Assembly: GCA_021234155.1 (NCBI GenBank)
Contig: JAJEKV010000292.1
Span: 186,001-250,000 of the forward strand
Length of the DNA stretch: 64,000 nt
From: Isoetes taiwanensis
Taxonomy: Eukaryota; Streptophyta; Lycopodiopsida; Isoetales; Isoetaceae
Direction: 5' to 3'
Positions 46,248 to 58,170 of this stretch are shown here, piece by piece. A program made the translations under genes and the position numbers. The notes beneath the pieces are model-generated. The model made no database searches and had not been told where the DNA came from. It saw only the letters and a list, made by a program, of their open reading frames with translations. Each line of letters starts with the position of its first letter. Within the stretch, counting starts at the first letter, position 1.

Positions 46248-48140
46248 ATGGCCCAGAACAAATTTAATCTTCCTGTAGCTCAGTATAACCAGGCTATGAA
46301 TGCTGCTTGATTGCCGTTCAGATTGGCATGCCTACATCTGCTAGTTTTGAGGAAAATCAAAGGAAACTTGAATATATAGCAATTTTGTATGGGTATCTGC
46401 CAGATATATTCCAACAGCCTCCTTTGCCTCCTTTGCCTGCAAGTACGCTACTAGTTACTCCACCATCACCTGATGTCTTCAATGACAGAACCAGTCGAAT
46501 TAAATGGTTGGAGAAGGTAGAAGGAATGCCGTCATATACAGGAGATAAACGGAATCCACCAGCAGTTATGGGATTCCTGGCCAGTTGGGGAAGTTTCTTT
46601 GAAAGAGTCAAAGCTACGGAGGAGCAGAAATTGCAAGCCATGGACAAATATTTAACTGATGTAGCCAGAATATGGTGGCGGGGGACGGAAGAAATTGTTA
46701 CCTCGGATAAAACACGGCTTTTTAGAAAAGCATTGAATCGCACAACTTGCATGCAAATTATTATCCAGATCTTTTTAAGCAAGGGGAACATGAATCGGTA
46801 CATCATTTTTACTCAGGTTCTCCTACTTAGCGGTACGGATGGGAGAATTATAGCCGAGGAGGACTATCCGAAAGTGAAGTGGTATAAAAAAATTTGTATT
46901 TTTGGACTACACGAGATCCATTATATGCGAGCTATGTTTTCGCGAGAACCATCGACTATTGATGAAGGGTCGCGAAAGGTTGAAGCCGCAGAGATGAAAC
47001 TCAATCCTAGTATATCACGGTATGATATCCGGGAGGGTACCCCGGGGAGAAAATTTTAAGCCGGATAATGGCAAGGCATCACGAAAAGAGAATAAGAGGT
47101 ATCAGTATACAAGCTAAGGGTTTGCACTTTTAAATTTTTCTTGATAAGGTTTCTTTGGTTTGCTTAGGATTTGCTCATCGTTACGATATGCTTTTGCGGT
47201 TGGGCCATCAATCGGCTTTATCGCTTCCGCCAGAGGCGACTAATTGAACCCTCTGCTCTATTTTAAGGTATCTGTTTGTTCTTATTCCGACTAAGTCGTT
47301 TCCACGGACTATAGAACGAGACTAGGTTGAGCAATTAAATTTCCGACTCATTTGAGCATCTTAGCGTGCCAGGAGGATCGGCTAAATTTGGGAATACTTT
47401 ACAATTGTACTTCTACTCGTTTAAATCTTCTTCTTGGCAGTTCGGCTTTTTCTTGGCCATATTTTGGCTGTGTCCTTTTATTGCATCACGGGCTCTGTTT
47501 CGTTGATCGAAGCGAGAAATCAATTGGACCTCCACGGAGAAACCCCCTTTTGTCGCGAGCTATTACGGTGCTTCACGGCAAGTTGATGGGTAAGGAGGCT
47601 AGGACAAAGAAGAGGGCGTGCTCCAGCGTTCAGCCTTCTCGGATTACCAGGTAGTTCGGGTTAAACCCGGCGAACAGTGGGGGTACGCCACCTCGGCACA
47701 CGCCAACATAAACGGGTCGAATCAGTGGGTTAAGCTTAAAAGCGAATTTTCCGGGTTCGCTTGGCAGCACCGGCTCGAACTCAATTTAGGGAGCCGATCA
47801 ACCACCTTGTTTGGCAATGATGAAACCCGTCTGAAGGGAAGCAAAGGAGAACGCGGGATGGCCAAAGCAGCGGCAAAAGCACCCTGGAGGATGTTTTATA
47901 TGTGGAGGTCCACACTATAAGAATCAATGTCCAAAAGTCATATCCAAAGAGGATCCTGAGCAACCAAAGGAGGATACTCGAGTAAAAGCCCGAACATCTG
48001 CGCAAATTGCCCATGTTTATGTTGCAGAAGAAGTTTCTGAAAAAGTCCCCGAAAGTTCCCACGCTAAGTTTGACAAAGAAAAGGCGGAAGCCTATGAAAG
48101 GAGTCGGCTTCAAATTGGCTATGTGGGTAAAGATAAGTAG
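46248..48140 (+). pseudogene. gag of the TR-GAG element, frame-broken
   Basis: The ATG at 46248 opens MAQNKFNLPVAQYNQAMNAA and hits a stop at 46308. A one-base shift continues the protein in 46307-47059: GMPTSASFEENQRKLEYIAI, a PPLPPLP stretch, then capsid-like SRIKWLEKVEGMPSYTGDKR, GSFFERVKATEEQKLQAMDK and a YLTDVARIWWRGTEE string typical of plant Ty3 gag. The middle (47060-47850) is badly broken. The zinc knuckle CFICGGPHYKNQC (CX2CX3HX4C, the usual plant Ty3 form) is at 47892-47930, and the frame ends KDK plus stop at 48140. Gag would package the element RNA, possibly in particles made with partner proteins. Confidence 0.8.
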
Positions 48141-48440
48141 AGTAAAATGTCTGTGTAGACATGTGTTTGTTGTATGGTTTGAGCATTGTATTCGTTTGAA
48201 TTGAGATAGCTCTAGAGTTTAGAAGGGGGCAACTGTGACTACAGCACAGAAGCCAGACCCTTAGAATTGTTAGATAGATGGTAAGTTTACCAGCCTAGAA
48301 GAAATCCTTTCAAAGCAGATAGTCAGGTGACTAGCTTGGAAAGAAAGGTGGATATTCCAGCAAAGCGGATAGTCAGTTGACTAGCTTTGGGAAAGATTGT
48401 TACTTCCCTAAGGCGGATGATCGAGGGACGATCAGCCCTT

Positions 48441-48454
48441 GGGAAGGGAGGGGA
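48441..48454 (+). other. polypurine tract of the TR-GAG element
   Basis: GGGAAGGGAGGGGA lies one base before the 3' LTR. Confidence 0.85.
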
Positions 48455-48455
48455 T

Positions 48456-49185
48456 TGATACGGCACTAGCTTGGGGGGCCCGGAGGAATGATTTGCAAAG
48501 ACAAACACAGAGTCAAGGGCTTTAGATGGATATTTTATAATTTTGATTGATTGTTAGGAGTTTTTAAACTACACTTTTAATAAGAGAACCAATGAAAAGT
48601 TAAACATTTTAAATTAAAGGAACTATCGAAATTTTAAGCAACCAAATAAACGAACGAATTGGAAAACAGAAGCTTATGTTGACATTAAAGGGATAAAAGG
48701 CCGGAAGTGGCCGGAAACAACTCCTGTGACAGCGGATCTGGCCGGATTGCTGGAAAAAGGCATCCAGAACTGCTAAGTATCGCAGGAAAAGGTTATGAGA
48801 TGGCCGGATCTAGCAAAAAGGAGAAACCCAAAATAGATATGCAACACCTTTTTAGAGTAATATATAGGAATCGATCTGCAGAATTGTAAAAGCCAGAAGT
48901 ATCTTATGACTTGATCGCCCAAACTTGCTTTAGATTCACTAGTAAATTGTTGATTGAATGCTTTCCTTAGTTTTTGGAGTATTCCAAAGAGTCCCAGAGA
49001 GGCTACCCAGTTGGTTAGCAGACTCCCAGAATTGGGAAGAGTTTGAGGCCAGTCTTGCCATGTTTGCAAATCAGAGCCCAGTTGGGTGGATAAGTTGTGC
49101 CGAGAGACCTTGTTCTGGAGATTTCAGGTTGTTTTGAATAACCGTGTTTGATAGTTTTGCAGACAGGGGAAAGACCATTGTATCA
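48456..49185 (+). repeat. 3' LTR of the TR-GAG element
   Basis: 730 bp, TGATAC...GTATCA, followed by target duplication CCTTC. The stretch just before it (48340-48455) has short internal repeats (GCGGATAGTCAGxTGACTAGCTT twice). Confidence 0.92.
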
Positions 49186-49190
49186 CCTTC

Positions 49191-50284
49191 CCTATCTCTG
49201 CAAACTCCACAGACAGAGCTGTCACGCCATAGCTTGGGTTTAGACATCTTGTATACCTTCACCTTTAGTCTTGCACCCCTCCTCGTTAACATTCTGCTGA
49301 CATTTACAAAGCAAAACCCCCACTTGCCTGTCTCAACGGCTCCTCTGTCACCCAACTGCTGGAAAGGCAAGAGAAATACAAGCAAACAACAAGGAAGATC
49401 ACTCACCTAGGCGTTTCATGCCGCGAGCATTGTTCCAGGACCATCGTGTCCCTCTGCTGGCACCATCGTGTTCCCAATTTTGCAAGATCACCTTCCCTTC
49501 TGGAACCATTGTAAAAATACCCCTGCACCCTACCCTCAAATAGAAAAATTGCAAATACATCCAAGAAGCACCTCAAACGTTGCAAAATCTACGATTTTGC
49601 ATACAATACAAGACGAGAATCATATTCCCAACCACCGCAAAAAAAACCCTCCCACAATACAAAACAAATTGTGCAAACTTAATGTTTTCCCTTCTTGTTC
49701 CTACTCAGAAGAACCTCATACAGCTCTATTTTTGGGGCCAACATGGGAAACATTGTGGGACATATAGGTAGCAAGAAATGTAAACTTGAATATCCACATG
49801 GCATATGACGTGACAACAAGATTACCTGGTCCGAAACCGGCATTCGAATAAAAACAGGGAGCTACTGGAGGGAGGGCGCACTATTCAAACCCTGTAAAAT
49901 AAGCCGTTCCATTCGGCATCAGGTTTTGATATTTCTCTACTTTGTTTGTCTTATCGCATTTCTTTATACCGTCATTTTTCCTGCAATCCTTTACATCCTA
50001 GGGTTCTTTAATGATTAATTGCTTCTATTGATCCATATCTGTTTGGTTTATAATTTTGGCGCTTGTTTTGGATATATGATGTTCTATCTATTGATCTATT
50101 GAAATAAGATGTATCATTTCTTTCTGACAAGTGAGTAGATATCCACGGCGACTGATCAACAATGTAAATTTCATTTCATGTATAAGCATGAGTATCCAGA
50201 ATGCACTCAGCATATAATGTTCTGTTTAGGTATGGGAAGTGCAATGCTCTCAGCCAATCTTGTTTTGCGTTTTTATGTATAGGC
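49191..50284 (+). other. upstream region of NUP35
   Basis: No other gene was seen. The NUP35 promoter and 5' leader should lie here. A TATAG just before the ATG (50278-50282) could be the acceptor of a 5'-UTR intron; the leader exon is not identified. Confidence 0.4.
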
Positions 50285-51554
50285 ATGGGTACTACAATCC
50301 ACTCCCGTGGCGGTGGCCGAGGAAGGCATCAATCTCTTTTCTACAGAGACCTAACTGTGGCACCTTCAATGAGATCTATGTCTTTTACAGGGCAGTCCAA
50401 TACATCTGGGCAAAGCCCCCCTGCTGCCAGCTTATGGAGAGAAAATGCTGGTGGAACAGAGCCTCCTCCTCCACCTTTTTATACTTTGGAGGATAGAATT
50501 GAAAGAACTCCAGAGGCTTCTACAGGAGATGCATTTTACCGCTCGCCCGACTCGAGGTATTCAGGAAGGCAAAGTCTCCACTCAGAACTCCTAAATCAGT
50601 TGTAAATGGGAAAGGTCCTGTGCTTGGATATGGTGATACTCCTGTCATATCTCCACAAACCCTGTATGTCAGACTTCAGCCAGCCCCTCATGGTGGTCAC
50701 CTAGAGAGCGCTCAGTCTCTCAGACCTTGGAAGAAGAGATGGTGAAAGAGAGGGTGGGGGTCCTGTTTCTGGGGTTGTGCATCAGCAACCATCTGGAGGC
50801 TTATTAACACTTCCCCCACCAAGGGAAATTATTCGTCCCGAAATTCAAAGGATTGCTCCAGCAGGTGAAGAAGGTGATGAGTGGGTCACGGTGTTTGGGT
50901 AAGCACATTCTTTTATTTATTTTTAATAAGTCACCTAATCTTTTTATTTCAGTCAATGCAATTTAGTTCCATTCTCAAGTGTCATTGTTGGTGCAGTTTT
51001 GTTGGAGAAGACACCAATGCAGTTTTAAGGGAGTTTGAAAAGTGTGGGCCAATTGTTAGACATGTCCCTGGACCAGGTGGTGCCAACTGGGTGCATATTC
51101 AATATCAGGTCAATAATAATCTCATTCATCTTTATGTTCTAATCAGAGATACACAAATGTGTTGATATCCTTGGCAACAACGATTAGCTTTCCAAATTAG
51201 TGCTACTTTTTAGTATTTAACAAAATATGCTTTTTGAATGAACAGAACCGCCAAGATGCTCAGAAAGCACTCCAAAAGAATGGCATACAATTATATGGTG
51301 CCCTTATAGTTGGGGTGAAGCCTGTGGATCCACTTCAGAGACAGGCATTGAGCGACAAAGTTCAGAGAAGTGCTGGATTTATGGTTGCACCGCCAAGGAG
51401 CCCTTTGAAAGGCACATCATCTGTGTCAGTGCACGCATCCTCTCGTCCATATTATCTTCAACCCAGTGATGGAGCTAGAAAGACAACAGCAATAATTGCT
51501 TCGCCATCGAAATCCACATTTTCAAAAATTATTGACCTAATTTTTGGTTTTTAG
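50285..51554 (+). CDS. NUP35: nucleoporin NUP35/NUP53 (MPPN/RRM-Nup35 family), three exons, frame-disturbed exon 1
   Basis: Exons 50285-50898, 50997-51108 and 51246-51554, with GT...AG introns. The protein is a nuclear pore scaffold protein. The N-terminus reads GRGRHQSLFYRDLTVAPSM and ASLWRENAGGTEPPPPPFYT, then an SPSWWSP string and LLTLPPPREIIRPEIQRIAP. The Nup35-type RRM covers DEWVTVFGFV, VLREFEKCGPIVRHVPGPGG, NWVHIQYQ and ALIVGVKPVDP. The C-terminal amphipathic helix is SPSKSTFSKIIDLIFGF. Exon lengths total 1035 nt in register, but within 50551-50745 the frame slips three times by one base, giving a stop at 50603. Two slips are repaired if CG at 50553 and 50709 were CAG. So this is a real gene with sequence errors, or a very recent pseudogene. 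Start chosen at the ATG that gives the family N-terminus. Confidence 0.88.
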
Positions 51555-53210
51555 ATTATGAATCAGTGGCATTGATTATACAAATTGCAATCTTATATCC
51601 GATTGAGCATGATAGAGCTTTTGAAAGTTCAAGTGTATGCCATCTGTTATTGAAGAAGCTCTTTCCCAATAGGCAAATGTTCCTGCTTGTTCTCAGAACG
51701 TTAATGTATTAAACGAATTTTTGTTACTGGAGCAAGATCTACTGTTGCTGACAAAGTAGGTGCATATGCAAACATTGTGGATCTATTTCTGTATTGGAAA
51801 TGGAAGATCTATTCATCTGCATAGTGCAGGCATGTTCCATTGTAGGCTGGTCGATTTTGAAGCAGTATTCGGATGGCTGATGTATCAGAGATGTCATAAA
51901 GTATTTTACAATGCCTTCAGCCAATTGCGGTTCACATAATTGTAATTCCCTGGTAATTTTTTCCCTTTTAAAGATGCTGCTACTGAAGAAGACCCAACTT
52001 TGCAACAGAAAAATTTGTTGCAAGTTTTAATTTTCTAATGATTCTTCAGATTTTTACTTTTTACTACATGATAGGCGAGGAGAGGGTATTTCAAGCAATT
52101 TCAGTCCGAAAATTTGTCATTGTTTGCACCTTGACGCCATCAGAGCAAAGAGAAAAGAGAGATGTGGGCTAGATCATCGCTTACGGAAAATCTTCTGCCA
52201 TAGGACACACTTTGCAGGGTTTGGGGTAGCTTGTTCCAACGAGCTTCCCATACACTTACCCTGCAAAATGTTTTGTGTGGTAGAACATTATCCTTATCTT
52301 GAAGATATATCTCTTGAAACATTAGAATTCATTGTTTTCATATGCATTAGAAAGCTTATATTTATCATAAATTCATCTCACATGTAGGCAACGTACTATT
52401 GTTTGGAGTATAATATAGCATGAGTCATGAAACTTTTGGATTGAAATCATTGGCAATATTTTTGATATGAGATGAAGAAGTCAAAAGTTAAAGTCAAGCA
52501 ATACTTCTCGGGGAGAAAAAACTTAGAACTACTATTTTATTAGTGGAAGGACTAAGGGAAGATCAAAAGGTCTTTCAGGAGATTTGTGGATACATTTTAT
52601 GTTGCACGTATGGCAATATTAGTGCCACGACGAGATTTGGGAAGGCCTCTTCATTAGTTCACATGTATGGCGTGCAGCGGGTAAAGGCGCCCCTGTAGCA
52701 GTTATAGAGAGAATATGTAGGCTAACGGTTCTAGCGTTCAGGCATTAGATTATAGCAATTTAAACACAAGAAGCACAATAGTGTTACTGTACTTACACTC
52801 TCTTGATGTTCTTTATTTTTCACTTTGCTGCAATTCAACTTGGTGAAAGTTTGTAGTAGTGGTCTTCTAAGGCTGATAGGAACCATGTTCCATCACATAG
52901 AGACCATTAATTCTGTTACCATGACCAAATATTGTGAAGGGCTACTCTTATTACTCAGTAATGCAGTAGATGGCAGCTTGCAAAATTTCACTCAGTAATA
53001 ACAGTACAAAGAAAATGAGCACAGGTGTATGTCTCAATAGCATTTGACACAATAAATAAAGGAGTTTGAAACCTTGAGTATACAAATAAACAGATTGCAA
53101 AATGCCAAAAGATAGCAGAGAGAAGCCAATCCGATTCATCTGTATGCCAGAGGCAGGTTTGAAGATGGCGCAACTTTGGTAAAGCGCACAATGCATTATC
53201 CCATAGCCCT
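51555..53210. other. NUP35 3' region and intergenic stretch
   Basis: The first 400-500 bases probably include the NUP35 3' UTR. No other gene was recognised; the end is the 3' region of the convergent SWIM/RING gene. Confidence 0.4.
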
Positions 53211-54146
53211 TTAGCGGCGTCGACCAATCCAGTTATGTGTCTCTGGATATAAAGCCTCTAGTGTTGTGTCCTCATTAGCATGAGCTTCTGAGTAGGCTGC
53301 CAGATTCACATAGCTGCTTTCACCTTTCTCGCCACTCTTTTTTCCACTATCCCAAACAGCTCTGCAATAAATACATGTAACACTACCAGAAGCCTTGCTC
53401 CTACTCCATCTCTCAAAGCAATCTTTGTGTACATTATTACCACAGACCTTACAAAATACCACAGGCTCCGAAATCTTTCCAGATTCAGTTGCCATTGCTT
53501 CGTAACAAACTGGGCAATCCCCTTCAACCTTCCTTTGCACACCCTTGTTATCAACCTCTTCTTCACCAGTATCCGACTTTACCCCAATGGCTTTAAAACG
53601 TTCTCTAACCCTTTGACTAGCAAGAACAGCCTCATTAACAACTGACATATGCAACAAGTCCTCCAACTCTGAAGAAAGAAGAGCCTTTTGCCATGATCTA
53701 GGGTCATTCTTGTCAAGCTTGAGCACACGCAAATATACAAAGAGCAAATGCTTGCAAATATTACCTTTTGCAGCATCTGGACAGGTACAAGAAGGCCTTT
53801 TATCAATCTTAACAATGTAGACATTTCCAGTGGCACCTAATACATAAAAATCACAAGCAGAAGGAGCTTCGACGTTACCAATAGGTTTTTGGTCTATCAA
53901 GTAAAGGCGGTGCTTAAAAGCCCGTTCAATCCTTTCCTGGATAGCCTTTGACGGCGACGCTGAATATCGAGCCAAGCGCCTCTCGGGCGCTTCCTTTTTG
54001 GCCCTTTTTTTTGGCGTCGGAGATGGATCTGCTACTGCTGCAGATGCTGAAGAATCTGCATCATGTGCTTTCTTCCGTTTCTTAGCACTGCTACTAGTAG
54101 ACGGAGTAGCAGAGCTCGATGCTTTGACGATTTTGGTGCGTGCCAT
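53211..54146 (-). CDS. SWIM- and RING-type zinc finger protein (ZSWIM2-like, likely E3 ubiquitin ligase)
   Basis: This uninterrupted minus-strand ORF has 311 codons from ATG 54146 (MARTKIVKASSSATPSTSSS). The open frame extends 26 codons upstream with no ATG. Residues 20-70 are low-complexity Ser/Lys-rich with KKRKK and PKKRAKK, likely nuclear signals. The SWIM finger (about 130-150) reads CTCPDAAKGNICKH (CxCx8CxH). A RING-like finger (about 210-265) has CPVC, then CKVCGNNVHKDC, then CIYC. The CGNN-H-C spelling matches the RING of animal ZSWIM2, a ubiquitin ligase; SWIM domains bind protein or DNA. The gene has no introns and no frame problems. It is convergent with NUP35. The substrate is unknown. 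Confidence 0.88.
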   Translation of the reverse strand: MARTKIVKASSSATPSTSSSAKKRKKAHDADSSASAAVADPSPTPKKRAKKEAPERRLARYSASPSKAIQERIERAFKHRLYLIDQKPIGNVEAPSACDFYVLGATGNVYIVKIDKRPSCTCPDAAKGNICKHLLFVYLRVLKLDKNDPRSWQKALLSSELEDLLHMSVVNEAVLASQRVRERFKAIGVKSDTGEEEVDNKGVQRKVEGDCPVCYEAMATESGKISEPVVFCKVCGNNVHKDCFERWSRSKASGSVTCIYCRAVWDSGKKSGEKGESSYVNLAAYSEAHANEDTTLEALYPETHNWIGRRR

Positions 54147-54421
54147 GCCTGATATTAGGTCTTCTTCGTCTAGCAATAAATTTTCCTTCCAGAGGCTCAA
54201 GTCTCCACGTGTCACTTTTGCCAATAACGCTAAAAGAGTCCAGGTGGCATAAAGGCAGAAATTTATTTAGTATCCTTTCTTCACAATTGAGAAGATGGTT
54301 CTAATAGCCGGTTCACATGCACTTGAGGTGCCATCGCCGTACACGCACGGAGCGCAGTAAATATCGGCGCGGCGCTGACATGTTATACCCATGGGCATAT
54401 CCGTGGTATATCCGTGTCTTT

Positions 54422-54502
54422 GACATGTTATAGCCACGTAAAAAAATTACGGCGTTGTTGTGGACAGCGGATTTTTGCCATTTATTTTGGCTATAACATG
54501 TC
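54422..54502. repeat. 14-bp inverted repeat upstream of the SWIM/RING gene
   Basis: GACATGTTATAGCC (54422-54435) is repeated inverted as GGCTATAACATGTC (54489-54502), spacer 53 bases. A further TGACATGTTATA copy lies at about 54377. It may be a small MITE-like remnant or a promoter feature. Confidence 0.6.
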
Positions 54503-56768
54503 GTCAGGCATTTCTGCGCGATGGCACATGCACCATCACCGCCATCGCTAAATAGCACAAAGGCAAAACGGGGCCCCTAAATGATGATTGCATGTGAGCC
54601 CGACCCTAAAGGCGCAAAGGCGGGGCAGCATTACCCTTTTGGAATTTCATGGTGTAAAGTTTTTCTCTTAGCACATATTAGTGTTTGGGTTGCTCTAGCA
54701 CATATTAGTGTTTGGGTTGCTCGAAGGGCTATCCTTAGGTGTGGAGTAGCAGAAAAAGAAATATGGAGGGGTCAAGATTTGAGTACAAGTTGAAGAGGAC
54801 GTATGAGATGAAAGTTTACAACTTCCCATGAGCAAAGCCCAGATAGATGGAGAGAAGAGGCAGTTTGGTGCTTGCATGCATGCATATAGTGGAAAGTGGT
54901 AATAGACGGGCCATGTCAGTGTTGTTATCTAAGTATTGCCTTTTGCTGATAATTGTTTGTATACCATCGTGTTTTCATTTCTTCTAATTCCATGAGTGAT
55001 CAGATATATGTCACACATTGTTCTTGTTATCAGCTCTCAGAGGCTTATTTTGAATTTCAATAAATTTGAATGAATAACTCTAGTAGTTCTAAGGTTACAT
55101 AATAGCTTGATGAGGATAAGGGGCTTGCATATTTGTACAAAGATGGCAAGGAGGACACCTAAGTGCTTGTGTACTTGAAAGTTTGCCTAACTGATATAGC
55201 TCCAATGTGGCACAGCCTTGCACGCCATTAACTGAAGTCACGCCATTAACTGAAGTCTATTGCAGCATTCTTGCACTTGTGCACTCCTTTTTCAATACGT
55301 GCCTATTATAGACAATTGAATTTGAGTCTAAGACTTGAACTTAGATGAGAATCCAAGCTCAAATCTCCAATACTCTCCTCCCTTCTGTATCTCTTGCAAG
55401 TACTTATCAGAAATAAATCCACAAAGGACTAATTACACAATGAATCCACAGAGGATTAATCAAACACAAACATCTAGATCAAGCATAAAGCTTCTCACAC
55501 ATATTCACGGATCACACACAATCACAAAAGTAATGTAGGCTACATCGCATTTTGGGCACCAAACCATCTTCTTTGAAATCACCTTCTCACGCCTGCCGAA
55601 TCGGTCTGCGGCAAGGTCTGTCATTTGTGGGAGCACAGCGACCCTGAGAGATCCAATCATCCACTTAGTGAGGAGAACTTACGGTCGCGGAGCTTCATCA
55701 ATCATTCAGGATAAAGTATAGGCGGCAATTATCATCAAATGGATCTACCCCTTTTCAACTCAGGCTTTTGCAAATATCCCAACGAAGATCTCTTCTGAAT
55801 CCAACCAGACTTCTTGCTCCGATCAAATCCAAGCTTTCAGTCGCCATATATCTCCAGTTGGCCCGTTTTAAACAAGGGCCATATTTTGCACTACCTTTTT
55901 ATTTGAACTATATTTACATGTAACGCGGTTTCATGCAACACCATTTCTAGATGTCATGCCACATGTAAAGCCCTATGCAATTAAATTGAGAAAATCCCAC
56001 TTCCCATTTTAAATTTTGCGAACTCATTTTAATGCCTTTTTTTAAGCGTTTGGGGTGTATTATCGTTTGGGGTGTCTAATATTTTTTCTAGACCATCCGA
56101 TGGTGGCATATGTCAGAGCATATGCCATGGGGTGAAATTCCAGCCCTTAAACACTAGACCTGTCCCATGATAGACCATTAAAGGGCATTTCAAAGGTTTA
56201 CAAGAAAATTCATATAAAATCTTTCTAGGACTTCATGTATGGCAGTTATAGTCCACATGAAAAATACACTAAAATGTACCAGACCCCATTCTTGTCAGTT
56301 ATGCCTTGGCAAACCCAAGGGGGTCAAGTACCAAAACCTTCATGTTCACACAAAGTAAAACTGTCTTGACAAGAAGATTTTTTTGATTATAATGTTATTT
56401 TTCTACACGAGATATAGAAAAGGACACAAAAAACCACATCTCAATCCGAAGTCCATGAAGGAAGATAGAGCCATTCAAACATGACAGGGTCAAATCGTCT
56501 CTGTCTTACGGGAACCCGAGATTGGTTCCTGAAGCGATTAATGATGTAAAAACAACAACTTTTAGAGGGATATGAATTTTGAGTTCAAATTTGGCATGTA
56601 AGTACTTCACTAGGTCCTTCATCCCGAAAAAATGTTTGTTGGATCTGAATTTGATGTTTGGCCATTTACTTTTGAGCTCAATTTGAGGGTACTTCTAAAA
56701 AGAGTTATATTGTTCCATTTGAAAAACAACTGCCCTCAAAAAAATCATGGAATTGCCGTAGTGAAGGA
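54503..56768. other. gene-free stretch with small tandem duplications
   Basis: No gene was recognised. A 27-bp unit (GCACATATTAGTGTTTGGGT...) is duplicated at 54671-54724, and an 18-bp unit (CACGCCATTAACTGAAGT) at 55221-55256. Confidence 0.4.
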
Positions 56769-57060
56769 TATCTCTAACATATAATTATAATAGGGTAGAT
56801 TCTAGAATGTTCTATAATTAAACATTAAAAGATAAATATTTCAATGGTGCTTCTAACGGAAGCTACTAGAAGATTTTGAAGGATGGAGTCGTTTTTAGAA
56901 ACCGCTGCGTGGAAGCTACGAGGACTTTCTGGAAGGTACTCTTCGAACTTCTGGCGCCTTCTCGAATGATCGAGAGAGGTCTGTGTCCTCCTATAAAAGA
57001 GAGGTCTGTGTCCTCCTATAAAAGAGAGGAGAAGGTGGCAATCCAACCCATAGCCGAGAT
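56769..57060 (+). promoter_or_regulatory. heat-shock-element promoter-like block, copy 1
   Basis: The block begins TATCTCTAACATATAATTAT, shared with 58839. It contains a perfect three-unit heat-shock element, TTCTAGAATGTTC (56800-56812), further TTCnnGAA pairs (about 56928-56970), and a TATA box, TATAAAAG (56992-56999). A 25-bp tandem duplication (from 56976 and 57001) doubles the TATA box (57017-57024). An ATG at 57124 opens MALRWLNRSDLHHG before a GTGAGC donor-like site. Heat-shock factors bind such elements; activity is inferred. Confidence 0.55.
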
Positions 57061-57691
57061 TGAGTTCTGCAGGCACTCGCCGAATGTTTAGACCGTTCTA
57101 ATTGAGGGAGGAGGCCATTGAAATGGCGCTCCGCTGGTTGAACAGGAGCGACTTGCATCATGGATGGTGAGCAGCTCTTTGTTGGATCTACTGCTTGACC
57201 TAGGCCGACGCGACTGGAATTAGGGCTGTTGGGACGGGCAAATTTGAAGCGATGGTCGCTCTGGCATAACCCATATCTCGATGATTAGATTTCTACCCTG
57301 AAGGCATGAGCCATCATTAAGGTTTCAATTCTCGAGTTTTGTGCCAAAAACTCGCTGGGTTATCTATCGTTTTTGGAGCGTTGGCTATACCTTATGAAAC
57401 AGGCTATGAAGGATTGGCCTTGGGATATTCAGTCTGGAACAGCTGCAGGCAATATTCCGGTACTTGAATGGAATGCTCATCTGCAGGAATGGTAGGATGG
57501 AAATACCTGATCTAAGCGTTTAAGATCAGAACAGAATGCAGGGCCAACCCAAAATCCAATTAATCGTTCGAATCAAAGACCAGTTGATCTTTTGAAGAAC
57601 AAGCCACTAATATAGTTTATGGAGAGAAGGTTCTGTTTTTTTTGAAGAGGGCATATAAGCACACCATTCGGCGGATAGAAGCCGAGGCCAC

Positions 57692-57759
57692 CGCTTCTAT
57701 GGTTCTGAGAATTAAGGCCTGGGGTCGCTTCTATGGTTCTGAGAATTAAGGCCTGGGGT
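57692..57759. repeat. 34-bp tandem duplication
   Basis: Two perfect copies beginning CGCTTCTATGGTTCTGAGAA, at 57692 and 57726. Confidence 0.9.
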
Positions 57760-58170
57760 ATTCTTTTATGTGTGGGAATAGATCGGCCTGGCTCGGTCTT
57801 TCAGAAACGGCTCCTGTAGATTAAAAAAAAAAGCCTCAGGGCTAATGGATCCGACACTGTGATGGGTTTCTTTCTAATCTCTGATCTGGCCTTGGGGATA
57901 TTCAATCCCAATTCCGCTTTTACTGCTGTGATAAGAATTTAGAAAATCATTTTGTAGCTTGGGTCTTTGCAATATGACAGAAAAATGCGCAGTAAGAAAG
58001 AAAGAGCTCAAGCTTTTAATAAACTTACACAAGCTCACATTTGCATATTAACCAGATGAGTGATCTACTACATCCATGTTGGCTCTCAGATGACAGCTTA
58101 TTCAATAAGCGCTTCTTGATAACAGGATACTCTGTTTTATCACAGAGCTGAAAAGAAAGACAAGGCATAC
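57760..58170. other. gene-free stretch or kelch-gene intron
   Basis: No coding sequence was recognised. If the kelch exon at 58171-58306 belongs to a gene, this would be intron. Confidence 0.3.

Larger units (their letters stand above)
45488..49185 (+). mobile_element. complete pol-less LTR retrotransposon (TR-GAG type), 3.7 kb
   Basis: LTRs at 45488-46209 and 48456-49185 start TGATAC and end GTATCA (perfect inverted ends). Target duplication CCTTC flanks it (45483-45487 and 49186-49190). A canonical tRNA-iMet PBS follows the 5' LTR, and a PPT precedes the 3' LTR. The 2.25-kb interior encodes only a gag-like protein with a Ty3-type zinc knuckle; there is no room for protease, RT or integrase. 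Such elements depend on enzymes supplied by a partner element. Gag itself is frame-broken here. LTR copies differ by many small indels, often CG against CAG or CCGG. Confidence 0.92.

Noticed and set aside
50285-51554. NUP35 as a processed pseudogene
   Set aside because: It keeps two introns with proper splice sites and its overall register, so it is not processed.
54503-56768. Various 60-80 codon open frames
   Set aside because: They lack known domains, codon bias or splice context and appear on both strands by chance.
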